NCBI GenBank assembly: GCA_937898195.1
Contig: CALEJD010000033.1
Span: forward strand, 1 to 62,681
Direction: 5' to 3'
Origin: an uncultured Clostridia bacterium
GTDB lineage: Bacteria; Bacillota; Clostridia; Oscillospirales; Acutalibacteraceae
Length of the DNA: 62,681 nucleotides
Every line of letters begins with the position of its first letter. Position 1 is the first letter of the stretch. Positions 51,737 to 60,919 of the stretch are shown here, one piece after another. The translations under genes were made by a program, and so were the position numbers. A model generated the notes under the pieces. The model searched no databases. It was not told where the DNA came from and saw nothing but the letters and a program-made list of their open reading frames with translations.

Positions 51737-54670
51737 ATGGCACATATTAAAGTTGTTAGAAGAAGTATGCGTCCTGAAGAATGGACAGATTTGCGCTTCG
51801 GTTGGCTTAAAAGATACATATATGACGAAAAATTCGAGATAGAAAACTTAAAAGTCCGTGATGCCCGTCAAGTTTCAGAAATGCAATATGATTATTATCC
51901 TGAGGGTTGGCGTAATCTTCGCAAAGGGGATATGTATTTCACTCCTGACGGTACAGCATTTTTTGATGCAGACGTGGTAATCCCTGAAAAACTTCGTGGC
52001 AAAGAGCTTTGGTTTTCACTTAAAACTGCTGCTGAAATTATCGTTAAAGTCAACGGTAAATATGTGGGTGGCGTTGACCCTAACCGCGACAGAATACTTT
52101 TGACACCTTATATTGATAGTGATTATCTTCACTTTGAAATGGAGGGATATAACCGTTCAAAGCCTGATGACGAGAGAAATCCTGAATCACTTTCTGTCCG
52201 TGGTTGCCGTCAGATTTTTGAAGGTGCTTATCTTGCAACAATCAACCATACAGTTCTTGATTTAGTTTATGACCTTGAACTTTTACTCGATATTGCAAAA
52301 AGCGACCTTTTCAATGAAGATTATCGAGCATTTTTAAATCGTGAAATCAACAATGCACTTAATCTCATTGACTTTGATGATTTGAGAAATGAAGATGTTG
52401 CAAGTGCAAAGAAATATGTTGACGATGTAATCTATGCTAATGACGATTACAAGGGCAATGGAGATGTGGCTTTAATTGCACACTCACACCTTGATATCGC
52501 ATATTACTGGCGCAGAATTCATTCAGTACAGAAAAACCTTCGCACAATTCTCATTCAGTTGAGACTTATGGATAGATATCCTGATTTCAAATACACTCAT
52601 ACTCAAGCATATACATATGAAATACTTGAAAAGTATTATCCTGATGTGTTTGAAGAGCTGAAAGAGAAGATTGCAAGGGGACAATTTGAACCTGTTGGCG
52701 CTATGTATGTTGAACCTGACTGTAACATTCCAACAGCAGAGAGTTTGATTCGTCAATGTATGTATGGTCAGCATTATTTTCGTGAAAAATTTGGCAAGAC
52801 CATCAATAACTGTTGGTTACCCGATGTTTTCGGCAACTCTTGGATTTTGCCACAGATTCTCAAAAAGAGTGGCGTTGACTATTTTGTATCCAACAAAATG
52901 TCAACTTGGAATGACACAAACCGTTTTCCACATAACAATTTTATCTGGAAAGGTATTGACGGTAGCGAAGTTTATGCTTGTGTGCCACCAACCCACTTTA
53001 TAACTTGGAATATGCCATCGCAAATTCAAGAAAACTGGGAAGCATATCAGGATAAAAACCTTGGCGGACAAACTATGTCTATGTTTGGTTATGGTGACGG
53101 TGGCTCAGGGTGTACTGAAGAAATGATTGAGATTATGCATCGTTTCTCGAAACTCTCAATTATGCCAAAAACCGAGCATATAAGTGGTGCAGAATTTTTA
53201 GAGAAAAATCTCAAAGATAACGAAAATCTCGCTAAATGGGATGGTGAACTCTATCTCGAAATGCACCGTGGTACATTCACCACAAAATCAAAGATGAAGA
53301 GATATAATCGCAAGCTTGAATTCAAACTTCGTGAAGCAGAAGTGATTTCAACTCTTCGTCATTTAAGGGGCGCGGCTTATCCATATACAGAGCTTCGTGA
53401 AATCTATAAAAAATTACTTATAAATCAATTCCACGATATTTTACCGGGTAGCCATATCGCACCTGTTTATCGTGATGCAATGGATGATTATGAAGATATT
53501 GATGCTCGCCTTGATAAGATTATCGGCAAAGGTGAAAAGTATTTTAATTCTCTTAATTTTCCAAGAACTCATCTCACATTTATCAAAGACGAAAACGGCA
53601 AGAGTGTGCGTTTCGGCAAACAGGGCAATTGGGTAATCCCAAATCTTCCTGCACTCTCTTGTGGTGATATTCCTTGGCGCACTTATGCAGGTGAATGGGT
53701 TGAAATCGGCAAGAAAATCGTGACACAATTCTATGAAATCGAGTTTAATTATGACGGTAGCATCAAGTCGCTTTACGATAAGGAACTCGACCGTGAATGG
53801 ACAAACGGTGATTTCAATAAACTCAAATTCTATAAAGATAACCCCGGTGTTTATGATGCTTGGGATATCTTGCCAAACTATAAAGACCGTGAAGTAGAAG
53901 TTAAGATTATTTCACCACTTAAAACTGTCGAAAAGAATTCAGAAGTTGCATCTTTTGAGTGTATTCTCGGCACAGAAAAGAGCACTTGGAAGCGTATTAT
54001 CCGTGTGTTCCGTCAGTCAAGGGGTATCGAAGTAGAAAACATCGTTGACTGGAATGAAAAGCACGTGCTTGCAAAGGCACAGTTTGATTGTAATGTGCTC
54101 ACAAGAAAAGCAATTTGCGACACAAGTGCAGGCTTTGTTGAAAGAGAAACTCACAGAAACACAACTTGGCAACAAGCAAGATTTGAAGTTTGCCATCACA
54201 AGTGGGTTGATATGGCAGAAACTGACGGCGGTATCGCTCTTATTAATGACTCGAAATATGGTGTGGGACTTTTAGAAAACTCAATGAGTCTGTCACTTCT
54301 TCGTGCAACAATTCGTCCTGATGTTACAAGTGATATTGGTCACCACGAATTCAGTTATATGATTTATCCGCACGGTGACGACTTTGTGAAAGCAGAAATC
54401 AATAATATAGCTTATGAGTATAATATTCCACTCACCAAAGCAGATTTGACTTGCGAAAATTCATTCGGTGAGCTTTATATGCAAGCAATGAAAATGAGTG
54501 AAAACGGCAAAATGATTGTAATTCGTCTTTCAGAGCAGAATGGTCGTCGTGGAAAAATCGAACTTGGTGGCAAGGTTAAACTTCTCAACTTCCTTGAAGA
54601 CATTATCGATGAAACTGACACTATTTTATATAAACCATTTGAAATTGTAACAATTGGTATTGAAACTTAA
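51737..54670 (+). CDS. GH38 alpha-mannosidase
   Basis: 977 residues, no signal peptide. Family GH38 retaining alpha-mannosidase: zinc-binding HSHLDIAYYW (family form HAHIDxAW), the EPDCNIPTAESLIRQ segment, and WLPDVFGNS, where the Asp is the expected nucleophile and zinc ligand. An N-terminal beta domain (~1-230) and a long C-terminal beta-sandwich region complete the usual architecture. It trims alpha-linked mannose from imported glycan fragments. The upstream phosphohexomutase suits downstream handling of mannose or glucose phosphates. AAAGGGGGA precedes the ATG. A long hairpin follows. Confidence 0.94.
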   Translation: MAHIKVVRRSMRPEEWTDLRFGWLKRYIYDEKFEIENLKVRDARQVSEMQYDYYPEGWRNLRKGDMYFTPDGTAFFDADVVIPEKLRGKELWFSLKTAAEIIVKVNGKYVGGVDPNRDRILLTPYIDSDYLHFEMEGYNRSKPDDERNPESLSVRGCRQIFEGAYLATINHTVLDLVYDLELLLDIAKSDLFNEDYRAFLNREINNALNLIDFDDLRNEDVASAKKYVDDVIYANDDYKGNGDVALIAHSHLDIAYYWRRIHSVQKNLRTILIQLRLMDRYPDFKYTHTQAYTYEILEKYYPDVFEELKEKIARGQFEPVGAMYVEPDCNIPTAESLIRQCMYGQHYFREKFGKTINNCWLPDVFGNSWILPQILKKSGVDYFVSNKMSTWNDTNRFPHNNFIWKGIDGSEVYACVPPTHFITWNMPSQIQENWEAYQDKNLGGQTMSMFGYGDGGSGCTEEMIEIMHRFSKLSIMPKTEHISGAEFLEKNLKDNENLAKWDGELYLEMHRGTFTTKSKMKRYNRKLEFKLREAEVISTLRHLRGAAYPYTELREIYKKLLINQFHDILPGSHIAPVYRDAMDDYEDIDARLDKIIGKGEKYFNSLNFPRTHLTFIKDENGKSVRFGKQGNWVIPNLPALSCGDIPWRTYAGEWVEIGKKIVTQFYEIEFNYDGSIKSLYDKELDREWTNGDFNKLKFYKDNPGVYDAWDILPNYKDREVEVKIISPLKTVEKNSEVASFECILGTEKSTWKRIIRVFRQSRGIEVENIVDWNEKHVLAKAQFDCNVLTRKAICDTSAGFVERETHRNTTWQQARFEVCHHKWVDMAETDGGIALINDSKYGVGLLENSMSLSLLRATIRPDVTSDIGHHEFSYMIYPHGDDFVKAEINNIAYEYNIPLTKADLTCENSFGELYMQAMKMSENGKMIVIRLSEQNGRRGKIELGGKVKLLNFLEDIIDETDTILYKPFEIVTIGIET

Positions 54671-54678
54671 ATTAAAAA

Positions 54679-54728
54679 CACCCGTTTATCTTCCAAAATT
54701 TTGGTAAAGATATAACGGGTGATTTTTT
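54679..54728 (+). terminator. Long hairpin after GH38 that also masks the next gene's ribosome binding site
   Basis: CACCCGTT-TATCTT-CCAAAA (54679-54698) pairs with TTTTGG-AAAGATA-AACGGGTG (54699-54721) with single bulges, followed by ATTTTTT and then directly ATG (54729). The GGGTG in the 3' arm is the only Shine-Dalgarno for the next gene. Confidence 0.75.
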
Positions 54729-56024
54729 ATGTTATCATTATGGTCTGCAACATCTGATATTCCATCATTTGACACTTTGAAAGGGGACGCTAAAACCGAT
54801 GTTTTAATAATCGGTGGTGGTCTTGCCGGTATTCTCTGTGCCTATGAATTAAAAAACAGGGGAATAGATTGCCTTTTAGTCGAAGCCGACAAAATTTGCA
54901 GTGGAATCACTAAAAATACTACTGCAAAAATAACATCTCAACATGGCTTTATCTATGATAAAATTACTAAAAAATTCGGCATTGAAAATGCACAAAAATA
55001 TCTTCAAGCCAATGAAAATGCCGTGAAAAAATATGCAAAACTCTGCAAAGACATTGAGTGTGATTTCCATGAAAAAGATAATATCGTCTATTGTACTGAC
55101 AACTATAAAAAGGTTGAAAAAGAGTTAATAGCATTACAAAATATCGGTTATAAAACGCAGATTGAATATAAACTACCTGTGCCAATCGGTATAGCGGGTG
55201 CAATCCGTTTTAAAAATCAGGCTCAATTTAACCCTTTGAAATTTGTTTCACATATTGTTAAAGATTTGAATATTTATGAAAACACAAAGGTTATTGAAAT
55301 CCGTGATAATGTTGCAATTACAAATAGGGGAAACATCAAAGCCGAAATTTTTGTTGTTGCAACACATTTTCCTTTTATGAATAAGCACGGCGCATATTTC
55401 GTGAAGATGTATCAACACAGGTCCTATGTAATTGCAATCGACCGTAACAATAACCTTGACGGAATGTATGTTGACGAGGCAAAAACGGGAATGTCTTTTC
55501 GCAATGCGAGGGATTTGCTATTAATTGGTGGCGGTGACCACCGCACAGGCAAACAGGGTGGCAGTTATAACGAATTGCGCCGTTTTGCAAAAACTTATTA
55601 TCCCGAAAATCACGAGAAATATCATTGGGCAACTCAGGATTGTATGACTCTTGACAGCGTTGCTTATATTGGTGAATACTCAAAAAACACACCCAATGTT
55701 TATGTGGCGACAGGCTTTAATAAATGGGGAATGACCACATCAATGGTGGCTTCAGAAATTTTAAGTGACATAATCAGCGGAAAACAAAATGATTATGCCG
55801 ACCTTTTCTCACCACAGAGAAGTATGTTGACACCACAGTTGCCACTCAATATCGGCGAGTCAGTTTTAGGGCTTATTGCACCGTCAACCAAACGTTGCCC
55901 ACATTTGGGATGCGCACTTAAATGGAATTCTGCCGAGCGCACCTGGGATTGTCCTTGTCACGGGTCAAGATTTAGTGAAAAAGGTGAACTTATTGACAAC
56001 CCCGCAACAGACGATTTGAAATAA
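54729..56024 (+). CDS. FAD-dependent oxidoreductase with C-terminal Rieske [2Fe-2S] domain
   Basis: 431 residues. A DAO-type flavoprotein (VLIIGGGLAGILCAYEL near residue 25, and ATGFNKWGM near the C-terminal half) carries a Rieske domain in the last ~70 residues, CPHLGC and CPCHGS, giving the CxH/CxxH set for a 2Fe-2S cluster. Proteins of this layout (YhfW-like) are of unknown substrate. It is short for the class (often ~500), mainly from a compact Rieske tail. Its ATG follows a hairpin whose 3' arm contains GGGTG, so translation may be gated by that structure. Confidence 0.86.
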   Translation: MLSLWSATSDIPSFDTLKGDAKTDVLIIGGGLAGILCAYELKNRGIDCLLVEADKICSGITKNTTAKITSQHGFIYDKITKKFGIENAQKYLQANENAVKKYAKLCKDIECDFHEKDNIVYCTDNYKKVEKELIALQNIGYKTQIEYKLPVPIGIAGAIRFKNQAQFNPLKFVSHIVKDLNIYENTKVIEIRDNVAITNRGNIKAEIFVVATHFPFMNKHGAYFVKMYQHRSYVIAIDRNNNLDGMYVDEAKTGMSFRNARDLLLIGGGDHRTGKQGGSYNELRRFAKTYYPENHEKYHWATQDCMTLDSVAYIGEYSKNTPNVYVATGFNKWGMTTSMVASEILSDIISGKQNDYADLFSPQRSMLTPQLPLNIGESVLGLIAPSTKRCPHLGCALKWNSAERTWDCPCHGSRFSEKGELIDNPATDDLK

Positions 56025-56025
56025 A

Positions 56026-56055
56026 AAAGCCACCCAACTGGGTGGCTTTGATTTT
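56026..56055. terminator. Bidirectional terminator
   Basis: AAAGCCACCC (56026-56035) pairs with GGGTGGCTTT (56040-56049) around AACT, between the convergent Rieske oxidoreductase and hydrolase genes. Confidence 0.88.
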
Positions 56056-56056
56056 G

Positions 56057-57097
56057 TTATTCACTTAAAAAATCTCGTTTCATAACACACTCTTCAAAGA
56101 ATGAGTTTGCGGTGTCCATAACCGTTAAATCTTCTTTTGTGATGAGTGCATAATCGATTGATTGATAGATTTCATATGCTTCCTGACTATTTTCAGGTAA
56201 CGAGCCAACTTTTGCAAAAATATCGTTGAGATATTGCTCGGCATCTTTTGCAAGATATACATTGTGATATTTGCTATCATAAAGAACAGTTCTTGCGTTT
56301 TGATTTTCGGCTATTCTGTGCTTCATTCCAACAGGACTGTTTTTTACATTGATGGTCATATCATTGCCACCGTGCATAACAAGTGTTGGGATTTGATTGC
56401 TAGAAATTGTTTCGCAAGAACGAAGAATACCGACTTTACCGAATTTCATAAGATTCACAATATCAAGGAACGGTGTCATAAAACGAATATTTGCCTTTGT
56501 TTTCATTTTCACCATATCAGCAAGTAATCTATTAAGAGAATGGAAAGGTGAGAATGCTACAATGCCTTTGATTTCAACATCGGGGGACAAAGCGGCAACA
56601 TTACATACACTATATCCACCCCATGAATGTCCTAAAAGCAAGAGTGGTAACTCTTTAAGGTCGTCACGAGCCCCGACATATTTAATCGCGTGTTGCAAGT
56701 CGATAACACCCTGTGCGAAGCCTTTGAGCTTTTTGCCTTCTGACTCACAAGTACCCGTGTTGTCATAAGCCAAAACAAGATAACCTTTTTGTGCGAAATA
56801 GTTGATTTCTGTGGTATATGCAAGGTGTCCTGCGCCCATACCGTGTGAAAAAACTATAAGTGCTTTATATTTGTCAATCTTTGCGCCACTATAAAGAAAT
56901 CCGTTAAGTGTTTGACCACTATCTGATTTGAAACTGATTGGGTGAGCGTTAAGATTATCAAAGTTTTTTGCTTTTAAATATTTAAGGTTTTCGTTACCCT
57001 CACATCTTTTATTAAGCCCTGCTGCGTCAAGCAATTTTGAGGCTAAAATAATGAGAATTGCAACAACTGCAAGTATTCCCAACAAAATGTAAAGCAT
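56057..57097 (-). CDS. Membrane-anchored alpha/beta hydrolase
   Basis: 346 residues. An N-terminal hydrophobic helix (~1-20) anchors an alpha/beta-hydrolase fold with oxyanion segment SHGMGAGH, nucleophile Ser in GHSWGG, an acidic residue in HGGNDM and a His in KYHNVY. The ~25 residues after the helix and the C-terminal extension (~60 residues) are unassigned. A serine hydrolase acting on ester or acyl substrates is likely; the natural substrate is unknown. GGAGGGAT precedes the ATG. It is transcribed alone toward the Rieske gene. Confidence 0.85.
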   Translation of the reverse strand: MLYILLGILAVVAILIILASKLLDAAGLNKRCEGNENLKYLKAKNFDNLNAHPISFKSDSGQTLNGFLYSGAKIDKYKALIVFSHGMGAGHLAYTTEINYFAQKGYLVLAYDNTGTCESEGKKLKGFAQGVIDLQHAIKYVGARDDLKELPLLLLGHSWGGYSVCNVAALSPDVEIKGIVAFSPFHSLNRLLADMVKMKTKANIRFMTPFLDIVNLMKFGKVGILRSCETISSNQIPTLVMHGGNDMTINVKNSPVGMKHRIAENQNARTVLYDSKYHNVYLAKDAEQYLNDIFAKVGSLPENSQEAYEIYQSIDYALITKEDLTVMDTANSFFEECVMKRDFLSE

Positions 57098-57168
57098 AAT
57101 ATCCCTCCTTATAATTTAAAATATTTTATCATATTTTGTCGAATTTGTAAATATTCAGCTCAAAGTGT

Positions 57169-57198
57169 CACATTTGTGTTGTTTTTGCGACAAATGTG
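57169..57198. promoter_or_regulatory. Inverted repeat at the XRE operon promoter
   Basis: CACATTTGT (57169-57177) and ACAAATGTG (57190-57198) are perfect 9-bp inverted copies 12 bp apart, spanning the -35 (TTGTTT 57179-57184). This is a likely operator, most simply for autoregulation by the XRE protein. Confidence 0.55.
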
Positions 57199-57207
57199 TG
57201 ATAAAAT
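57179..57207 (+). promoter_or_regulatory. Promoter of the XRE-DtxR-oxidoreductase operon
   Basis: TTGTTT (57179-57184), 17 bp, TAAAAT (57202-57207). Confidence 0.5.
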
Positions 57208-57245
57208 AAACAAAATATATTTGCTAGCTTAAAGAGGTGTCTAAA

Positions 57246-57614
57246 ATGAAACTCAGACAACTTAAAATTATCAGAAATCAAAACAAACTTACGCAACAAC
57301 AGGTTGCAGATGTGTTGGGTATAAGTCGCTCTGCTTATTGTGGATATGAAACCGGCAGACGCTCGCCTGATATTGATACTTTGGTAAAGCTCAGTGATTT
57401 TTATGGTATTTCAGTTGAGAAATTTGTTGGTAAAATTCTCACAAAATATGTTTATGATGATGAATTTGTTGATTCTCAACCTGAAGCTTGCTATATGGCT
57501 CAGCTTTCAAAAGAAGAAACAGATTTGATTATAAACTTAAGACTTTCAAGTGACGAAACAAAGAAAGAAATTTTTGATTTAGCAAAGTCAAAGACCAACA
57601 GAAAATCAATATAA
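57246..57614 (+). CDS. XRE-family HTH transcriptional regulator
   Basis: 122 residues from the ATG at 57246 behind GAGGTG; a GTG nine bases upstream overlaps that site. The N-terminal ~65 residues form the lambda-repressor HTH: RNQNKLTQQQVADVLGISRS and YETGRRSPDIDTL. The C-terminal ~55 residues are a short helical tail without recognisable ligand domain. It heads an operon with a metal-type regulator and two flavoproteins, and an inverted repeat covers its promoter, so autoregulation is likely. Confidence 0.88.
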   Translation: MKLRQLKIIRNQNKLTQQQVADVLGISRSAYCGYETGRRSPDIDTLVKLSDFYGISVEKFVGKILTKYVYDDEFVDSQPEACYMAQLSKEETDLIINLRLSSDETKKEIFDLAKSKTNRKSI

Positions 57615-57626
57615 GGAAGACCTGTT

Positions 57627-58013
57627 ATGAAATATAATTTTGAAAATATGACATCTTCTCTTGAAGATTATCTTGAGGCAGTTTTTGTGTTGTCTACAAA
57701 GATTGAGAATGTGCGTGTTACAGATATTGCCGAGTATTTAGGCGTGTCAAAACCAAGTGTCAACAGAGCTGTGAACACACTTACTCAGAATGGTTTTTTA
57801 GAGCATGAAACCTATGGTAGTATTAAAATTACACCAATGGGTGAAAGTTATGCTGCAAATGTGCTTCGTCGTCATAAACTCATTAAACAATTTTTAGTTG
57901 ATACATTGGGTGTTGATGAAGAGAATGCAGAAAACGATGCTTGTAAAATGGAACACGTTATGAGTTCTGTGACAATAGATAAACTCTATGAGTATCTTGA
58001 AAGGCAGGGGTAA
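57627..58013 (+). CDS. DtxR/MntR-family metal-dependent regulator
   Basis: 128 residues: winged helix (SSLEDYLEAVFVL, RVTDIAEYLGVSKPSVNRAV) and dimerisation domain, without the SH3-like third domain, as in MntR. Expected metal ligands include Asp and Glu in LEDYLE, His in RRHKLI, and the DACKMEH segment. MntR has Glu at the position that is Cys here, while the iron regulator DtxR has Cys, so the metal could be Fe2+ or Mn2+. It follows the XRE gene by 12 bp and precedes two flavoprotein genes, perhaps sensing metal or redox status for that operon. Confidence 0.87.
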   Translation: MKYNFENMTSSLEDYLEAVFVLSTKIENVRVTDIAEYLGVSKPSVNRAVNTLTQNGFLEHETYGSIKITPMGESYAANVLRRHKLIKQFLVDTLGVDEENAENDACKMEHVMSSVTIDKLYEYLERQG

Positions 58014-58016
58014 GCC

Positions 58017-59261
58017 GTGACGAAGATAGCAATAATCGGTGGTGGTGCGTCAGGACTTGCCTGTGCCATCGAACTTTTACATAATATAGAAAACAAAAAC
58101 GATGTTGAAGTTACAATTCTTGAAAAATTGCCAAGAGTGGGCAAAAAGATTTTAGTAACTGGCAACGGAAGATGTAACCTTACAAATATGAATTCAGCTG
58201 TGTCGGGTTTTCGTGGAGATGCGGCTTTTTCACAGTATGCTTTGAGAGAATATACCCCTGAAAAGAATATTGAATTTTTCAATGAATTAGGTCTTTATAC
58301 AAGAGAAGAAGATGAGGGTAGAGTTTACCCATTGTCAAATCAAGCAGCATCGGTTTTAGATGCTTTGCGCTTTGAATGTGAAAGACTGGGGATTAAAACA
58401 ATTTGTGATTACAGAGCAGTGCATCTTAAAACTATCGATACAGGTGTAACTAAAAAAATCGTTATAAATAATCGTGACAGATTTGATTTTGTTGTGGTTG
58501 CCTGTGGTGGAAAGGCTGCAAAAGTGCACGGTACAGATGGTGACGGATATGATATGCTCAAAATGTTTGGGCATACTATTATTTCGCCTGCACCTGCTTT
58601 GGTTTCACTCAACTGTGATGAATTTACAAAAGCGCTTAAAGGTGTGCGCTCAATTTGTAAAATGGATTTAGTAATTGACGGCAAAAAAGAACTTGAAAAC
58701 TATGGCGAAGTGCAGTTCACAGATTATGGATTGTCAGGTATTCCAATTATGCAGCTTTCTCGTTTTGTGTCTGTTTCGCCATCAAATAATATTAAAATAA
58801 TTCTTGATGTAACACCTGATTTCACAAAAGAACAGATTTGGGAATATCTCGTTTCTCGTCGCAATATTGATACAGGACTTTGCGAAAACCTTTTAAGTGG
58901 AATTATGAATAAGCAACTATGTATCACTTTGCTTAAAGAATGTCAGGTTGCAGTTAACAAGAGAGTTAATACTCTCACAGATGATGAACTTGCAAGAATT
59001 GCAAAAATCATCAAGAATTGGGAGATTAAAATTAAAAACTCAAGAAGCTTTGATTATGCTCAGGTCACAGCAGGTGGCGTTGATTGTAAAGAATTCAATG
59101 ACGAAACAATGGAATCAAGATTTGTTAAAAACTTATTCTGTTGTGGCGAAGTTTTTAATGTTGACGGCGACTGTGGTGGCTATAACTTGCAATGGGCTTG
59201 GTCAAGTGGTCGTCTTGTAGGTAAGATTATTGGTGAAAGGATAAACAATGCTCAGAATTAG
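58017..59261 (+). CDS. YhiN/HI0933-like NAD(P)/FAD-dependent oxidoreductase
   Basis: 414 residues from GTG 58017, 3 nt after the regulator stop. N-terminal IIGGGASGLACAIEL binds FAD, VGKKILVTGNGRCN is the family hallmark, and the C terminus has FCCGEVFNVDGDCGGYNLQWAWSSG-type residues (GEVxxVDGDCGGYN). These flavoproteins (some called BaiN in bile-acid 7-dehydroxylating clostridia) have poorly defined substrates. The gene overlaps the next flavoprotein by 14 nt. Confidence 0.85.
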   Translation: MTKIAIIGGGASGLACAIELLHNIENKNDVEVTILEKLPRVGKKILVTGNGRCNLTNMNSAVSGFRGDAAFSQYALREYTPEKNIEFFNELGLYTREEDEGRVYPLSNQAASVLDALRFECERLGIKTICDYRAVHLKTIDTGVTKKIVINNRDRFDFVVVACGGKAAKVHGTDGDGYDMLKMFGHTIISPAPALVSLNCDEFTKALKGVRSICKMDLVIDGKKELENYGEVQFTDYGLSGIPIMQLSRFVSVSPSNNIKIILDVTPDFTKEQIWEYLVSRRNIDTGLCENLLSGIMNKQLCITLLKECQVAVNKRVNTLTDDELARIAKIIKNWEIKIKNSRSFDYAQVTAGGVDCKEFNDETMESRFVKNLFCCGEVFNVDGDCGGYNLQWAWSSGRLVGKIIGERINNAQN

Positions 59262-60843
59262 CGAAATAAAATTAAGCCTTGACAGCGAATTTTCTGACAT
59301 TGAAAATGCCGTTGCCAAAACGCTTAAAATAAATAAAAACAGAATTTTAAAGACAGAAATATTCAAAATAAGTATAGATTGTCGAAAAGACAGCGTACAT
59401 TTTGTTTATACGGCGGATGTGACAGTTGATGGTGATGAAGATAAAATTCTCACAAATATCAATAATTCAAAAGTCATAAAATGCGAAAAATATTCATATA
59501 AAATTCCGCAGTCAAACAGAAAAAGCACATTGCCACCCGTTATTGCAGGATTTGGCCCTGCTGGTATGTTTGCGGGTCTTATTCTTGCGAGAAGTGGACA
59601 CAAACCTATAATCATTGAGCGTGGTCGTGATGTCGACTCTCGTACAAATGATGTAAATAATTTCTGGACTAATCGAATTTTAGACGAAAAATCAAATATA
59701 CAATATGGTGAAGGTGGCGCAGGCACATTCTCTGACGGCAAACTCACAACGGGCATTAAAGATAGCCGTTGCCGTTTCGTTTTCGAAGAGTTTGTAAACC
59801 ACGGTGCACCCGAAGATATTTTAGTGAATGCAAAACCGCATATCGGTACAGATAAACTGAAAACAACAGTTAAAGCCATTCGTGAAGAGATTATTTCTCT
59901 TGGTGGTCAGGTATTTTTTGAAACACAACTTACGGGTATTATTGTTGCAAATAATTTTATTCACGGAATAACCGTAACTGATAAAAACGGCAAAGAAACC
60001 GACATTGAAACTGATGCACTCATTCTCTCAATCGGTCACTCGGCAAGAGATACAATAGAGATGCTCTATAACAAGGGCGTTACTATGATGCAAAAACCAT
60101 TTTCTATCGGTGCTAGAATTGAACATCCGCAAGAAATGATTAATTCAATTCAATTCGGCGAATTTAAAAATCATCCCAAACTTCCTGCGGCTGACTATAA
60201 ACTTGCTTGTCATCCGCCACACGGCAGAGGTGCTTATACATTCTGTATGTGCCCAGGTGGTACGGTTGTTTGTGCGTCATCTCAAAAGGGTGGCGTTGTC
60301 ACAAACGGAATGAGTGAGTATGCACGAGACAAAGAGAATGCAAACTCCGCTATTTTAGTTGGTGTCAATCCTGAAAATTTTCCAAGTGAGCATGTGCTTG
60401 CAGGATTTCAGCTTCAAAAAGAAATTGAAGAAAAAGCATTCAATATGGGTGGTGGAGATTACACAGCACCTGCAACTTTGGTTGGGGATTTCTTAAAAGG
60501 ACAAAAATCCACAAAGTTAGGCGCAGTTAAACCATCATTCCCAACGGGTGTAACAATGAGTGACATTGGCACATTGTTACCTGAAAAGGTCGTTAATAAT
60601 ATGCGCCATGCTTTGACAGAATGGGATAAAAAAATCAAAGGCTTTGCAATGGATGAAGCAGTACTCACAGCACCAGAAACGAGAAGCTCATCACCTGTGA
60701 GAATCATACGTGACGAGTTTTATCAGACCAATGTGCGTGGGCTTTATCCCTGTGGTGAAGGCGCAGGCTATGCAGGGGGAATTGTCTCCGCTGCCGTTGA
60801 CGGTATTAAATGCGCCGAGATGGTGTTGTCTGACGAAACATAA
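59248..60843 (+). CDS. COG2509-like FAD-dependent dehydrogenase
   Basis: 531 residues. A ~90-residue N-terminal domain with charged beta-alpha repeats precedes the FAD-binding Rossmann motif AGFGPAGMFAGLILA. GEGGAGTFSDGKLTTG, the pattern of the family's active-site loop, and GEGAGYAGGIVSAAVDG at the C terminus support full length. It belongs to the uncharacterised FAD-dependent dehydrogenases (COG2509). Translation starts inside the preceding gene (14-nt overlap), so the two flavoproteins are made together and may act in sequence. Confidence 0.87.
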   Translation: MLRISEIKLSLDSEFSDIENAVAKTLKINKNRILKTEIFKISIDCRKDSVHFVYTADVTVDGDEDKILTNINNSKVIKCEKYSYKIPQSNRKSTLPPVIAGFGPAGMFAGLILARSGHKPIIIERGRDVDSRTNDVNNFWTNRILDEKSNIQYGEGGAGTFSDGKLTTGIKDSRCRFVFEEFVNHGAPEDILVNAKPHIGTDKLKTTVKAIREEIISLGGQVFFETQLTGIIVANNFIHGITVTDKNGKETDIETDALILSIGHSARDTIEMLYNKGVTMMQKPFSIGARIEHPQEMINSIQFGEFKNHPKLPAADYKLACHPPHGRGAYTFCMCPGGTVVCASSQKGGVVTNGMSEYARDKENANSAILVGVNPENFPSEHVLAGFQLQKEIEEKAFNMGGGDYTAPATLVGDFLKGQKSTKLGAVKPSFPTGVTMSDIGTLLPEKVVNNMRHALTEWDKKIKGFAMDEAVLTAPETRSSSPVRIIRDEFYQTNVRGLYPCGEGAGYAGGIVSAAVDGIKCAEMVLSDET

Positions 60844-60860
60844 TGTTACAAAAATGTAAT

Positions 60861-60890
60861 TTGACAAAGCAGAAAACTCTTTGATATATT
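60861..60890 (+). promoter_or_regulatory. Promoter of the PASTA pseudokinase gene
   Basis: TTGACA (60861-60866), 18 bp, TATATT (60885-60890). Confidence 0.5.
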
Positions 60891-60919
60891 ATATATAGAC
60901 TAAAAAAGGAGATGATATT

